Shown here one piece after another: positions 9,158-17,167 of a DNA stretch of 64,000 nt (positions within the stretch are counted from its first letter, which is position 1; each line of letters starts with the position of its first letter). The DNA is from Streptomyces sp. S.PB5. Lineage in GTDB: Bacteria; Actinomycetota; Actinomycetes; Streptomycetales; Streptomycetaceae. Location: positions 1 to 64,000 of the forward strand of contig NZ_JAQMWP010000015.1 of the NCBI RefSeq assembly GCF_030403745.1, in the 5' to 3' direction. Made by a program: the position numbers and the translations under genes. The notes beneath the pieces are model-generated. The model was not told the DNA's origin. It did not search any database and saw only the letters and a program-made list of their open reading frames with translations.

Positions 9158-11514
9158 GCGACACCGTAGAGCGCGAGGTCGGCCGCTCCCGCCCGCGCAA
9201 GGAGGACGCCCGGCTCCTGACCGGGCAGACCAACTGGACCGACAACATCGACGTGGGCGGGCTGCTGCATCTCGCGATCCTGCGCAGCCCCATGGCGCAC
9301 GCCCGCATCGACCGCGTCGACGTCGCCCCCGCGCTCGAACGGCCCGGCGTGATCGCGGCGTTCAGCGGCGGCGACCTCGCGGAGGGGATGGGATCGCTGC
9401 CCTGTGCCTGGCCGGTGACCGAGGACATCGTGCTGCCCGACCATCCGCCGATCGCCGTCGACGAGGTCCGGTACGCGGGTGACCCGGTGGCGGTGGTCGT
9501 GGCCCGCGACCGTTACGCGGCCGCCGACGCGCTCGAAGCGATCGAGGTCGACTACACGCCCCTGCCCCCGGTCCTTGACCTGGAGGCCGCCCTCGCCGAG
9601 GACGCGCCGCTGGTCCACTCCGACAAGGGCACCAACCGCAGTTACCTCTGGCCGCTCAGGACCGGCGAGCCCTTCGACGCCGTGCGCGAACGCGCCGAGG
9701 TGACCGTCAAACGGCGTTACGTCCACCAGCGGCTGATCCCCAACGCGATGGAACCGCGCGGGGTCGTCGTCACCCCGCTCGCCGCCTCCGGCGAGTACAC
9801 CCTGTACTCCTCCACCCAGATCCCGCACATCCTGCGGATCATGCTGGCCGTGGTCACCGGGGTCCCCGAGCACAAGCTGCGGGTGATCGCCCCGGACGTG
9901 GGCGGCGGCTTCGGCTCCAAGCTCCAGGTGTACGGCGAGGAGGCCATCACGCTCGCCGTCGCGCGCCGCCTCGGCCGCCCGGTCAAGTGGACCGAGTCCC
10001 GCTCCGAGGGCTATCTGGCCACCCATCACGGCCGCGGCATGATCCAGGACATCGAGATCGCCGCGGACCGCGACGGCAGACTGCTGGGCCTCAAGGCGGA
10101 CCTGCTGGTCGACATGGGCGCCTACCTGATGCTCGTCACCCCCGGCATCCCGATCCTGGGCGCGTTCATGTACCCGGGGATCTACAAGATGGACTCCTAC
10201 GAGCTCGGCGTCACCGGCGTCTTCACCACCAGGACCCCCACCGACGCCTACCGGGGCGCCGGACGCCCGGAGGCGACGTACGCCATCGAGCGGATCATGG
10301 ACGAGCTGGCCGCCGAACTCGGCCTGGATCCGGTGGAGTTGCGGCGCCGGAACTGGATCGGGCACGAGGAGTTCCCGTACACGACGATCGCGGGCCTCAC
10401 CTACGACAGCGGCAACTACGAGGCCGCGACCGAGAAGGCGCTCGCCCTCTTCGACTACGACAAGCTCCGCGCCGAGCAGGCCGACCGCAATCGCCGGGGA
10501 GACTCCGTACGGCTCGGCATCGGGGTGTCGACGTACACCGAGATGTGCGGGCTCGCACCGAGCCGGGTGCTGCGGGACCTCAGGTACGCGGCCGGCGGCT
10601 GGGAGGCGGCGAGCATCCGGGTGCTGCCCACCGGCAAGGTCGAGGTGGTCACCGGGACCAGCCCGCACGGCCAGGGTCATGTGACCTGCTGGAGCCAGAT
10701 CGCGGCCGATGTGCTGGGCGTGCCGTTCGAGGACGTCCAGGTGGTCCACGGGGACACCAGGGCGGCGCCGCAGGGCATGGACACCTACGGCTCGCGCTCC
10801 CTCGTCGTGGGCGGCACCGCCGTTCACCACGCGGCGCAGAAAGTGGTCGACAAGGCCCGGAAGGTCGCCGCGCATCTGCTCGAAGCGAGCGAGCAGGACC
10901 TGGAGTTCACGGGCGGCGTCTTCTCCGTCAAGGGCTCTCCCGACGCCCGCAGGACCATCCAGGAGCTCGCCTTCGAGACGTTCTCCTCGCACGACCTGCC
11001 CGACGGCATGGAACCCACCATCAACGCCGGCCACGTCACCGACCCGGACACCTTCTCCTACCCGCACGGCACCCACCTGTGCGCGGTCGAGGTCGACACC
11101 GAGACCGGACAGACCCGGATCCGGTCATACGTCTGCGTCGACGACGTCGGCAAGGTCATCAACCCGATGATCGTCGAGGGGCAGGTGCACGGCGGGCTCG
11201 CGCAGGGCATCGCGCAGGCGCTGTACGAGGAGGCCGTCTACGACGACCAGGGCAACCTCGTCTCCGGCACCATGGCCGACTACCTCGTGCCGTCGGCGGC
11301 CGACCTGCCCGACTTCGTGACGGACCGCACGGAGACGCCGTCGACCACGAATCCCCTGGGGGTGAAGGGAGTCGGCGAGGCCGGGACGATCGCGTCCACC
11401 CCGGCCGTCGTCAACGCGATCGTCGACGCCCTGCGTCCGCTCGGCGTGACGGACGTACGGATGCCCTGCACCCCCGAGCGGGTGTGGCGAGCGATCGAGG
11501 AGGGCACGGCATGA
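9154..11514 (+). CDS. coxL: Molybdopterin-binding large subunit, form II CoxL type
   Basis: A 786-residue catalytic subunit of the xanthine oxidase/CO dehydrogenase family. The active-site loop near residue 365 reads AYRGAGRPEA. That is the form II signature; form I CO dehydrogenases have AYRCSFR with the copper-binding cysteine. The conserved Glu near residue 742 (VKGVGEAGTIAS) and the glycine-rich GGGFGSK motif (cofactor region) are present. It overlaps both neighbours by four bases. The substrate is therefore uncertain: form II enzymes may act on aldehydes, purines or other heterocycles, and evidence for CO oxidation is weak. Confidence 0.94.
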   Translation: MSDTVEREVGRSRPRKEDARLLTGQTNWTDNIDVGGLLHLAILRSPMAHARIDRVDVAPALERPGVIAAFSGGDLAEGMGSLPCAWPVTEDIVLPDHPPIAVDEVRYAGDPVAVVVARDRYAAADALEAIEVDYTPLPPVLDLEAALAEDAPLVHSDKGTNRSYLWPLRTGEPFDAVRERAEVTVKRRYVHQRLIPNAMEPRGVVVTPLAASGEYTLYSSTQIPHILRIMLAVVTGVPEHKLRVIAPDVGGGFGSKLQVYGEEAITLAVARRLGRPVKWTESRSEGYLATHHGRGMIQDIEIAADRDGRLLGLKADLLVDMGAYLMLVTPGIPILGAFMYPGIYKMDSYELGVTGVFTTRTPTDAYRGAGRPEATYAIERIMDELAAELGLDPVELRRRNWIGHEEFPYTTIAGLTYDSGNYEAATEKALALFDYDKLRAEQADRNRRGDSVRLGIGVSTYTEMCGLAPSRVLRDLRYAAGGWEAASIRVLPTGKVEVVTGTSPHGQGHVTCWSQIAADVLGVPFEDVQVVHGDTRAAPQGMDTYGSRSLVVGGTAVHHAAQKVVDKARKVAAHLLEASEQDLEFTGGVFSVKGSPDARRTIQELAFETFSSHDLPDGMEPTINAGHVTDPDTFSYPHGTHLCAVEVDTETGQTRIRSYVCVDDVGKVINPMIVEGQVHGGLAQGIAQALYEEAVYDDQGNLVSGTMADYLVPSAADLPDFVTDRTETPSTTNPLGVKGVGEAGTIASTPAVVNAIVDALRPLGVTDVRMPCTPERVWRAIEEGTA

Positions 11515-12365
11515 TTCCCCCGGTGTTCGACTACGCCCGTCCGGCCGATGTCGACGAGGCGGTGCGCGTGCTGTCCGGGGCCGGCGAGGACGCCAAGGTG
11601 CTGGCCGGCGGACAGAGCCTGCTGCCGCTGCTCAGGCTCCGCCTCGCCTTCCCCGAAGTGATCGTGGACGTCGGCCGGATCCCCGGGCTGCGCGGCATCC
11701 GCGAGGACGGCGACACCCTCGTCATCGGCGCGATGACCACGCACCACGAGGTCATCCGCGATCCGCTGGTACGCCGGCACGCGGGCCTCCTCGCCGCCGC
11801 GACGGCGACCGTCGCGGATCCCGCCGTACGGCATCGGGGCACCCTCGGCGGTTCCCTCGCGCACGCCGATCCGGCGGCCGATCTGCCCGCGGTGGTGCTG
11901 ACGCTCGACGGCGAGCTGGTCGTGCAGGGACCGCGCGGACGGCGCACGGTCCCCGCCCGGCAGTTCTTCGTCGACTACCTCCAAACCACCCTGGAGGCAG
12001 ACGAGTTGCTCGTCGAGGTGCGGGTGCCGAAGACCGACGGCTGGGGGTACCACTACGAGAAGTTCCACCGGGTCGCCCAGGCCTGGCCCATCGTCGGGGT
12101 GGCCGCGCTGGTCCGCCGCGACAACGGGCGGATCGCCGAGGCGCGGGTCGGCCTGGCCAACATGGGCACGACCCCGCTGCGCGCCACGGCCACCGAGGAG
12201 GCCCTGAGCGATGCCGGGGACGCGGAGGCCGTGGGGCGGGCCGCGGAGTCGGCGGCCGTCGGGACCCGGCCGGCGCAGGATCTCTCGGGCTCGCCGGAGT
12301 ACCGGGAGCATCTGGCCCGTGTGCTCACCAAGCGGGCGGTGCTGGCCGCCGCCGGGATGGGGTGA
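11511..12365 (+). CDS. coxM: FAD-binding medium subunit of molybdenum hydroxylase
   Basis: A 284-residue flavoprotein subunit that transfers electrons from the 2Fe-2S clusters to the final acceptor. FAD-binding motifs typical of CoxM are present: AGGQSLLPLLRLRLA near residue 35 and RHRGTLGGSLAHADPAAD near residue 105. The C-terminal CO_deh_flav_C domain includes YHYEKFHRVAQAWPIVGVAA. Start ATG overlaps the coxL stop. Gene order here is S-L-M rather than the M-S-L order of classical form I cox operons. Confidence 0.94.
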   Translation: MIPPVFDYARPADVDEAVRVLSGAGEDAKVLAGGQSLLPLLRLRLAFPEVIVDVGRIPGLRGIREDGDTLVIGAMTTHHEVIRDPLVRRHAGLLAAATATVADPAVRHRGTLGGSLAHADPAADLPAVVLTLDGELVVQGPRGRRTVPARQFFVDYLQTTLEADELLVEVRVPKTDGWGYHYEKFHRVAQAWPIVGVAALVRRDNGRIAEARVGLANMGTTPLRATATEEALSDAGDAEAVGRAAESAAVGTRPAQDLSGSPEYREHLARVLTKRAVLAAAGMG

Positions 12366-12422
12366 GCGGCGATCACGGAGTCCGACGGCCTGCCCAAGGC
12401 CGCGTTCGACGACCCGGAACAG

Positions 12423-13286
12423 GTGCGGGCCCGCCTGGAGGAGACGGGGTACCTCGTCGACGACGGGCTGGCCGTCGCCTGCTTCCTGGCCCTCCGGCTG
12501 GCCCGGCCGATCTTCTGCGAGGGCGACGCGGGCGTCGGCAAGACGGCGCTCGCGTCCGCCCTCGCCGAAGCACTCGGCGCCCCGCTGATCCGGCTCCAGT
12601 GCCACGAGGGCATCGACGCCTCGCAGGCCCTGTACGACTGGGACTTCCCGCGCCAGCTGCTGCACCTGCGCGCTGCCGAGGCCGCCGGGGTCACCGACGC
12701 CGACCGGCTGGAGAGCGAACTGTACGACCGGCGCTTCCTGGTCGCCCGGCCACTGCTGCGGGCGCTTCAGACCCAGCCGTCGGTGCTGCTTGTCGACGAG
12801 ATCGACCGCGCCGACGACGAGTTCGAGGCGTTCCTGCTGGAGCTGCTCTCGGAGTACTCGGTGACGATTCCGGAGCTGGGCACGCTGCGGGCCGCCGACC
12901 CGCCCGTGGTCGTGCTCACCTCCAACCGCACCCGCGAGGTGCACGACGCGCTGAAGCGGCGGTGTCTCTACCACTGGTTCGACCATCCGGGCTTCGCCCG
13001 CGAACTTGCCATCGTGCGGCGGCGGTTGCCGGGGGTCTCAGCGCGGCTGGCGGAACAAGTGACCTCGCTGGTACAGGCGTTGCGGGAGCGGGAGTTGCTG
13101 AAGCCGCCGGGAGTTGCCGAGACGATCGACTGGGTCGAGGCGCTGGACGCGTTGGGGGCGAGCGAGGTGGACGCGGAGCTGGCGATGGCGACGTTGGGGG
13201 CGGTGCTCAAGTATCGGGAGGATGTGGAAAGGGCCCGGGGGTTGGACTTCGGGGTGGTGCTGGGTTCGTCGATGGATGTGCAGTGA
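12423..13286 (+). CDS. coxD: MoxR-type AAA+ ATPase, CoxD-like maturation factor
   Basis: An AAA+ ATPase thought to mature the molybdenum hydroxylase active site. Walker A is GDAGVGKTALASAL, Walker B LLVDEIDRADDE, and sensor 1 VVVLTSNRTRE. These match the CoxD/MoxR group that works with a von Willebrand A partner, encoded next. The first conventional start in frame is GTG 12423, giving 287 residues. However the frame is open back to the coxM stop and reads TESDGLPKAAFDDPEQ directly before it, preceded by ATC at 12372. Start choice is therefore uncertain. The stop overlaps or abuts possible starts of the next gene. Confidence 0.9.
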   Translation: MRARLEETGYLVDDGLAVACFLALRLARPIFCEGDAGVGKTALASALAEALGAPLIRLQCHEGIDASQALYDWDFPRQLLHLRAAEAAGVTDADRLESELYDRRFLVARPLLRALQTQPSVLLVDEIDRADDEFEAFLLELLSEYSVTIPELGTLRAADPPVVVLTSNRTREVHDALKRRCLYHWFDHPGFARELAIVRRRLPGVSARLAEQVTSLVQALRERELLKPPGVAETIDWVEALDALGASEVDAELAMATLGAVLKYREDVERARGLDFGVVLGSSMDVQ

Positions 13287-13288
13287 TG

Positions 13289-13372
13289 GGTTGTTGGTCG
13301 CCTGCGGGTACGTCGTGGCTGGTCGCGCCCCGCAGCGAAGCCGCAGACAGACACAGCCCCGCGCCCCTTCCC
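13289..13372 (+). repeat. Interspersed Streptomyces intergenic repeat
   Basis: The stretch containing GTACGTCGTGGCTGGTCGCG and, further on, ACACAGCCCCGCGCCCCTTC closely resembles a short GC-rich repeat that I remember as scattered between genes in many Streptomyces genomes. It sits between coxD and coxE. In the coxE frame it would encode a non-conserved N-terminal extension. No second full copy was noticed in this window. Confidence 0.6.
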
Positions 13373-13381
13373 GGCGTCGCT

Positions 13382-14473
13382 GTGCTCGTCGGTTTTGCTC
13401 GCGCCCTGCGTCTGGCGGGCGTTGACGCCGGCTCGGACCGGCTGCACGCCTTTCTGCGGGCCGTGAACGAACTGGGGCCCGCACTGCGGGCGGATGTGTA
13501 CTGGGCGGGGCGGCTGACGCTGTGCGGGGACCGGGATGATCTGGAGCGCTATGAGCGGGTGTTCGCCGCGTACTTCGGTAGGGGTGAACGGGCGGGGCAT
13601 GCAACCCCTGTACCCGCACCGCCCCCGTTGCGCCTCGTCGTCCGGGATGCCGCCGAGTCTCGTACCGCGTCCGCCGGTGACGACCCCGGAGAGCCCGCCG
13701 CTTCCCTCGCCGGTTCCGCCGAGGTGCTGCGTCACCGTGACATCGCCGACGTCACCGGCGCCGAGAGAGATCAACTCCGGCGTCTGCTCGCCGCGTTCAC
13801 GCTGAACGGCGAGTCCCGGCGCAGTGCCCGGCGGCGGCCCGCCCGGCGCGGGGAGGTCGATGCGCACCGGACCGTGCGGGAGATGCTGCGGCGGGGCGGC
13901 GAGCCCGCGCGACCGCGTCGGCACGCACGTACCGAACGGCCGCGCCGGGTCGTGCTGTTGGTGGATGTCAGCGGGTCCATGGCGCCGTACGCCGATGCGC
14001 TGCTGCGGTTCGCGCATGCGGCCGCGCGGGGGCCGCGCACCGAGGTGTTCACGATCGGTACGCGGCTGACCCGGGTGACGCGTGAGCTCTCCCACCGCGA
14101 TCCGGACCTCGCGATGCGGGCGGTCGCGGCGGCGGTGCCGGACTGGCGCGGGGGTACGCGGCTGGGGGAGCTGCTGCGCGCGTTCCTGGACCGCTGGGGG
14201 CAGCGCGGGATGGCGCGAGGCTCGGTCGTCGTCGTGTTGTCGGACGGGTGGGAGCGGGGGGATCCGGAGGTGCTGGCGGGGCAGATGCGGCGGCTGCGGC
14301 GGCTGGCCCACCGGGTGATCTGGGCCAATCCGCGCAAGGCACGCCCCGGTTATGCGCCGCTGGCGGCGGGGATGGCGGCGGCGCTGCCGAGTGTGGACGT
14401 GTTCGTCGAGGGGCACAGCCTGGCCGCGCTGGAGAGGCTGGCAGCGGTCGTGAGAGGAGCGGATCGTGCGTGA
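13382..14473 (+). CDS. coxE: Von Willebrand A domain protein, CoxE-like
   Basis: A VWA-domain protein, 363 residues from GTG 13382. It is the partner of the upstream MoxR ATPase in activating the molybdenum hydroxylase. The MIDAS motif VLLVDVSGSMAPYADALL (DxSxS) is intact, with WRGGTRLGELL supplying the MIDAS Thr and VVVVLSDGWERGDP the late Asp. The frame is open further upstream, with GTG/ATG at 13283/13286, but that extension translates the interspersed repeat. I therefore prefer the internal start, where conserved-looking sequence (VLVGFARALRLAGVDAG) begins. The stop overlaps the xdhC start by eight bases. Confidence 0.85.
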   Translation: MLVGFARALRLAGVDAGSDRLHAFLRAVNELGPALRADVYWAGRLTLCGDRDDLERYERVFAAYFGRGERAGHATPVPAPPPLRLVVRDAAESRTASAGDDPGEPAASLAGSAEVLRHRDIADVTGAERDQLRRLLAAFTLNGESRRSARRRPARRGEVDAHRTVREMLRRGGEPARPRRHARTERPRRVVLLVDVSGSMAPYADALLRFAHAAARGPRTEVFTIGTRLTRVTRELSHRDPDLAMRAVAAAVPDWRGGTRLGELLRAFLDRWGQRGMARGSVVVVLSDGWERGDPEVLAGQMRRLRRLAHRVIWANPRKARPGYAPLAAGMAAALPSVDVFVEGHSLAALERLAAVVRGADRA

Positions 14474-15563
14474 GATTCTCCCGGCGCTGAACGCCTGGTA
14501 CACGGCGGGTGTGCCGTTCGGGCTGGCGGCCGTGGTGGGGGTGAGCCGCAGCGCGCCGCGGGATCCCGGGGCGGCGATGGCCGTGGGGCCCGGTGACGAG
14601 GTCGTCGGGAGCGTGTCCGGCGGGTGTGTGGAGGGCGCGGTGTTCGAGCTCGCGCAGGAGGTGGTGGCGAGCGGCGAGGCACGGTTGCAGACCTTCGGGT
14701 ACAGCGACGAGGACGCGTTCGCGGTCGGGCTGACCTGCGGCGGCGAGATCACCGTGCTGGTGCGGCCCGTGACCGCCGGGACCGATCCGGCCTTCGGCGA
14801 GGTCGCCGCGTCGGTGGCGGCGGGCCGCCCGGTGACCGTGGCGACGGTGACCGACGGTCCGGCGCCACGCGGGGCCACGCTCGCCGTCTGGCCGGACCGT
14901 GTCGCGGGCACGCTCGGCACGGAAGGTCTGGACGTGGCGGTCACGGCCGACGCGCGCGGCGAACTCGCCCTGGGTGCCACGGGGTTGCGCCACTACGGAC
15001 CGCACGGCGAACGCCGCGAGGACGCGGTCACCGTGTTCCTGCACTCCTTCGCTCCGCCGCCCAGGATGCTGGTGTTCGGCGCGATCGACTACGCGGCCGC
15101 GGTCGCCCGGATCGGTGACTTCCTGGGCTACCGGGTGACGGTGTGCGACGCCCGCCCGGTCTTCGCCACCGCCAAGCGCTTCCCGCCGGGCGTGGAGGTG
15201 GTCGTGGACTGGCCGCACCGCTGTCTCCGGGGCACCGCCACCGACGAGCGCACGGTGATCTGCGTCCTCACCCACGACCCCAGGTTCGACGTGCCGTTGC
15301 TGGAGGAGGCGCTGCGCCGGCCCGCCGCGTACATCGGGGCGATGGGCAGCCGCCGCACCCACGACGACCGGATGAAGCGGCTGGTCGAGGCCGGGCTCAC
15401 GGACGGTGAACTGGCCCGGCTGCGCTCGCCCGTCGGCCTCGACCTCGGCGCCCGTACGCCGGAGGAGGTGGCCGTGTCCGTCGCCGCCGAGATCGTCGCG
15501 CTGAGGTGGCACGGCACGGGCGCGCCGCTGACCGCGACCGCAGGAGCCATCCACCCCCACTGA
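14466..15563 (+). CDS. xdhC: XdhC/CoxI-family molybdenum cofactor insertion protein
   Basis: A 365-residue member of the XdhC family. XdhC proteins bind molybdenum cofactor, assist its sulfuration and insert it into the large subunit. The N-terminal XdhC_CoxI domain includes VSGGCVEGAVFELAQEV. The C-terminal Rossmann-like domain includes VTVCDARPVFATA, RTVICVLTHDPRFD and YIGAMGSRRTHDDR. It overlaps coxE by eight bases, so coupled translation is likely. The position in the cox operon strongly supports service to CoxL. Confidence 0.92.
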   Translation: MREILPALNAWYTAGVPFGLAAVVGVSRSAPRDPGAAMAVGPGDEVVGSVSGGCVEGAVFELAQEVVASGEARLQTFGYSDEDAFAVGLTCGGEITVLVRPVTAGTDPAFGEVAASVAAGRPVTVATVTDGPAPRGATLAVWPDRVAGTLGTEGLDVAVTADARGELALGATGLRHYGPHGERREDAVTVFLHSFAPPPRMLVFGAIDYAAAVARIGDFLGYRVTVCDARPVFATAKRFPPGVEVVVDWPHRCLRGTATDERTVICVLTHDPRFDVPLLEEALRRPAAYIGAMGSRRTHDDRMKRLVEAGLTDGELARLRSPVGLDLGARTPEEVAVSVAAEIVALRWHGTGAPLTATAGAIHPH

Positions 15564-15574
15564 CGGAGGAAGTC

Positions 15575-16174
15575 ATGGAACTGCACCACGAGTTCACCGT
15601 GCCCGTACCGGTCGACGAGGCCTGGCGGGCGCTGCTCGACATCGAGCGCGTCGCGCCGTGCATGCCGGGGGCGACCGTGTCCGACCACGACGGCAAGACG
15701 GTGAACGGCTCGGTGAAGGTCAAGGTCGGCCCGATCACGGTGACCTACAAGGGCACCGCCGTCTTCGAGGAGCAGGACGACTCCGCCCACCGCGTGGTCC
15801 TCATCGCGAGCGGCCGCGAGACCCGCGGCCAGGGCACCGCCCGCGCCACCGTCACCGGCACACTCGTGGAACGGGACGGCGACACGGCGGTCTCGGTCCA
15901 CACGGACCTGACGGTGACCGGGCGTCCGGCACAGTTCGGGCGCGGGGTGATGGCGGAGGTGGGCGACCGGATCATCGGCCAGTTCGCCCGGAACCTCGCG
16001 GCGCAACTGGGCGAGAAGCCCGAGGACACGGCCCCGGCTGCCCCTGCGGAAGAGCCGCTCGACCTGTTCCGTGCGGCGGGGATGCCGGTGGCCAAGCGGG
16101 CGGCGCTCGCGGCGGCGGCCCTGGTGGCCGTGGCGCTCGTGCTCACACGGGTGCGGCGGTGGCGGCACCGCTAG
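15575..16174 (+). CDS. coxG: CoxG-like SRPBCC protein with C-terminal membrane anchor
   Basis: A 199-residue protein. Residues 1-145 form an SRPBCC (START-like) domain of the CoxG type: WRALLDIERVAPCMPGATV and a VKVKVGPITVTYKGTA strand. A charged linker and a single transmembrane helix follow (AALAAAALVAVALVLTRV, about 175-193), ending in a basic cluster. In carboxydotrophs CoxG is proposed to recruit CO dehydrogenase to the membrane. GGAGGA lies seven bases before ATG 15575. It is the last gene of the cox operon. Confidence 0.9.
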   Translation: MELHHEFTVPVPVDEAWRALLDIERVAPCMPGATVSDHDGKTVNGSVKVKVGPITVTYKGTAVFEEQDDSAHRVVLIASGRETRGQGTARATVTGTLVERDGDTAVSVHTDLTVTGRPAQFGRGVMAEVGDRIIGQFARNLAAQLGEKPEDTAPAAPAEEPLDLFRAAGMPVAKRAALAAAALVAVALVLTRVRRWRHR

Positions 16175-16503
16175 CACTCGCCGAGCCGGAAGGGGGGCGT
16201 TGTCCATGCCGGACTGCGCAACCGGGGCGAGGCGGAGGTCCGCCCTTTGCGGGAACCCGGCGACGGGCAGACGGCGTACCCGCCCGGTGCCGGTCGGCAC
16301 ACCGCCCAACTCAGCGGGGTCACCCCCACGGCCGTCCGGCGAATCGGAGGGTTGAGACCCGCGGCGTCGGGTAGGCGGCGCACAACGCAAGAGAGGGCCG
16401 CGCGCCCTCTTGGGCACCTCTGCCGGAAGGAGGTCCGTGACAGCGCACACTCGCAGCGCCCGGGCCGCTTCCCTGAGCATGGAGCGGCCCGGTCCTTGTC
16501 CCG
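16175..16503. other. Gene-free interval with hairpins and an orphan Shine-Dalgarno
   Basis: There is no convincing gene in these 329 bases. A 7-bp hairpin lies at 16392-16410 (AGAGGGC/GCCCTCT). A very strong ribosome-binding sequence, AAGGAGGT, with GTG three bases after it (16437-16439), opens a reading frame of about 62 codons running antisense into the phosphoesterase gene. That peptide has no recognisable features. I could not match the region to a known riboswitch class. Confidence 0.4.
16460..16492 (-). terminator. Terminator-like hairpin after phosphoesterase gene
   Basis: A 10-base-pair perfect stem (CCGGGCCGCT at 16460-16469 with 16483-16492) and a 13-base loop begin 12 bases beyond the phosphoesterase stop. 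Confidence 0.6.
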
Positions 16504-17010
16504 TCACCCGGTCCGCGCCGGCAGCTCGTGCAGCCGTACGTCCCCGAGCCGGCCGTCGTCGACGGTCGCCGTCATGTAGGTGCAGTACGGCTGACGGCGC
16601 CGGTCCGTCGGAGAGCCCGGATTGAGCAGGCGCAGACCGCTCGGGGCGGTGGTGTCCCAGGGGATGTGGCTGTGGCCGAAGACCAGGACATCGAGGTCCG
16701 GGAACCGGGCCGCGCAGCGCGTCTCACGGCCCTGTGCGGGGCCGGTCTCGTGGATCACTCCCCAGCGCAGGCCGCCGAGTTCGGCGTAGGCGGTCTCCGG
16801 GAGCCGGGCGCGCAGTTCGGGCCCGTCGTTGTTGCCGTACACGCCGATCAGGCGGCTGCTGAGGCGCTCCAGCAGGTCGAGGGTGGCGGTGTCGACCCAG
16901 TCCCCGGCGTGGAACACCACGTCGGCGCGCGGGAGTTCGGCGAGCAGCGGGCCCGGCAGGTGCTTCGCGCGCTTCGGCAGATGCGTGTCGGAGATGAGGA
17001 GCAGACGCAC
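16504..17010 (-). CDS. Metallophosphoesterase (YfcE/MJ0936 type)
   Basis: A 168-residue calcineurin-like phosphodiesterase. Metal ligands are visible in order: Asp8 and His10 (LLISDTHLPK), Asp in VFHAGDW, Asn in GVYGNNDGPEL, His in GVIHETGPAQG, and GHSH (VFGHSHIPWD). Length and motif order match the small YfcE/MJ0936 family of bis-nitrophenyl-phosphate type phosphodiesterases. The natural substrate is unknown. The start is GTG at 17010. The gene is divergent from the glycosyltransferase that follows. Confidence 0.9.
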   Translation of the reverse strand: MRLLLISDTHLPKRAKHLPGPLLAELPRADVVFHAGDWVDTATLDLLERLSSRLIGVYGNNDGPELRARLPETAYAELGGLRWGVIHETGPAQGRETRCAARFPDLDVLVFGHSHIPWDTTAPSGLRLLNPGSPTDRRRQPYCTYMTATVDDGRLGDVRLHELPARTG

Positions 17011-17167
17011 ACCGTCAGACTATCGGCGCGAGATCGTCAACGTTCACCTGATCGGTATGCGATACACACCCTGCTCCGAACGAGATCCGTATCCCGCCGG
17101 GTTAGCATCTGGCCACCAGCACCGCACCGTGACACAAACGACAAGCGACCCAAGGGGGACCGAGCTC

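Noticed and set aside
16200..16440. Possible cyclic-di-AMP (ydaO-type) or cobalamin riboswitch
   Set aside because: Fragments such as GGGAACCC and CGAATCGG hint at it, but the defining conserved cores (CCGAACCCGTCAGC, B12 box) are absent and no plus-strand target gene follows.
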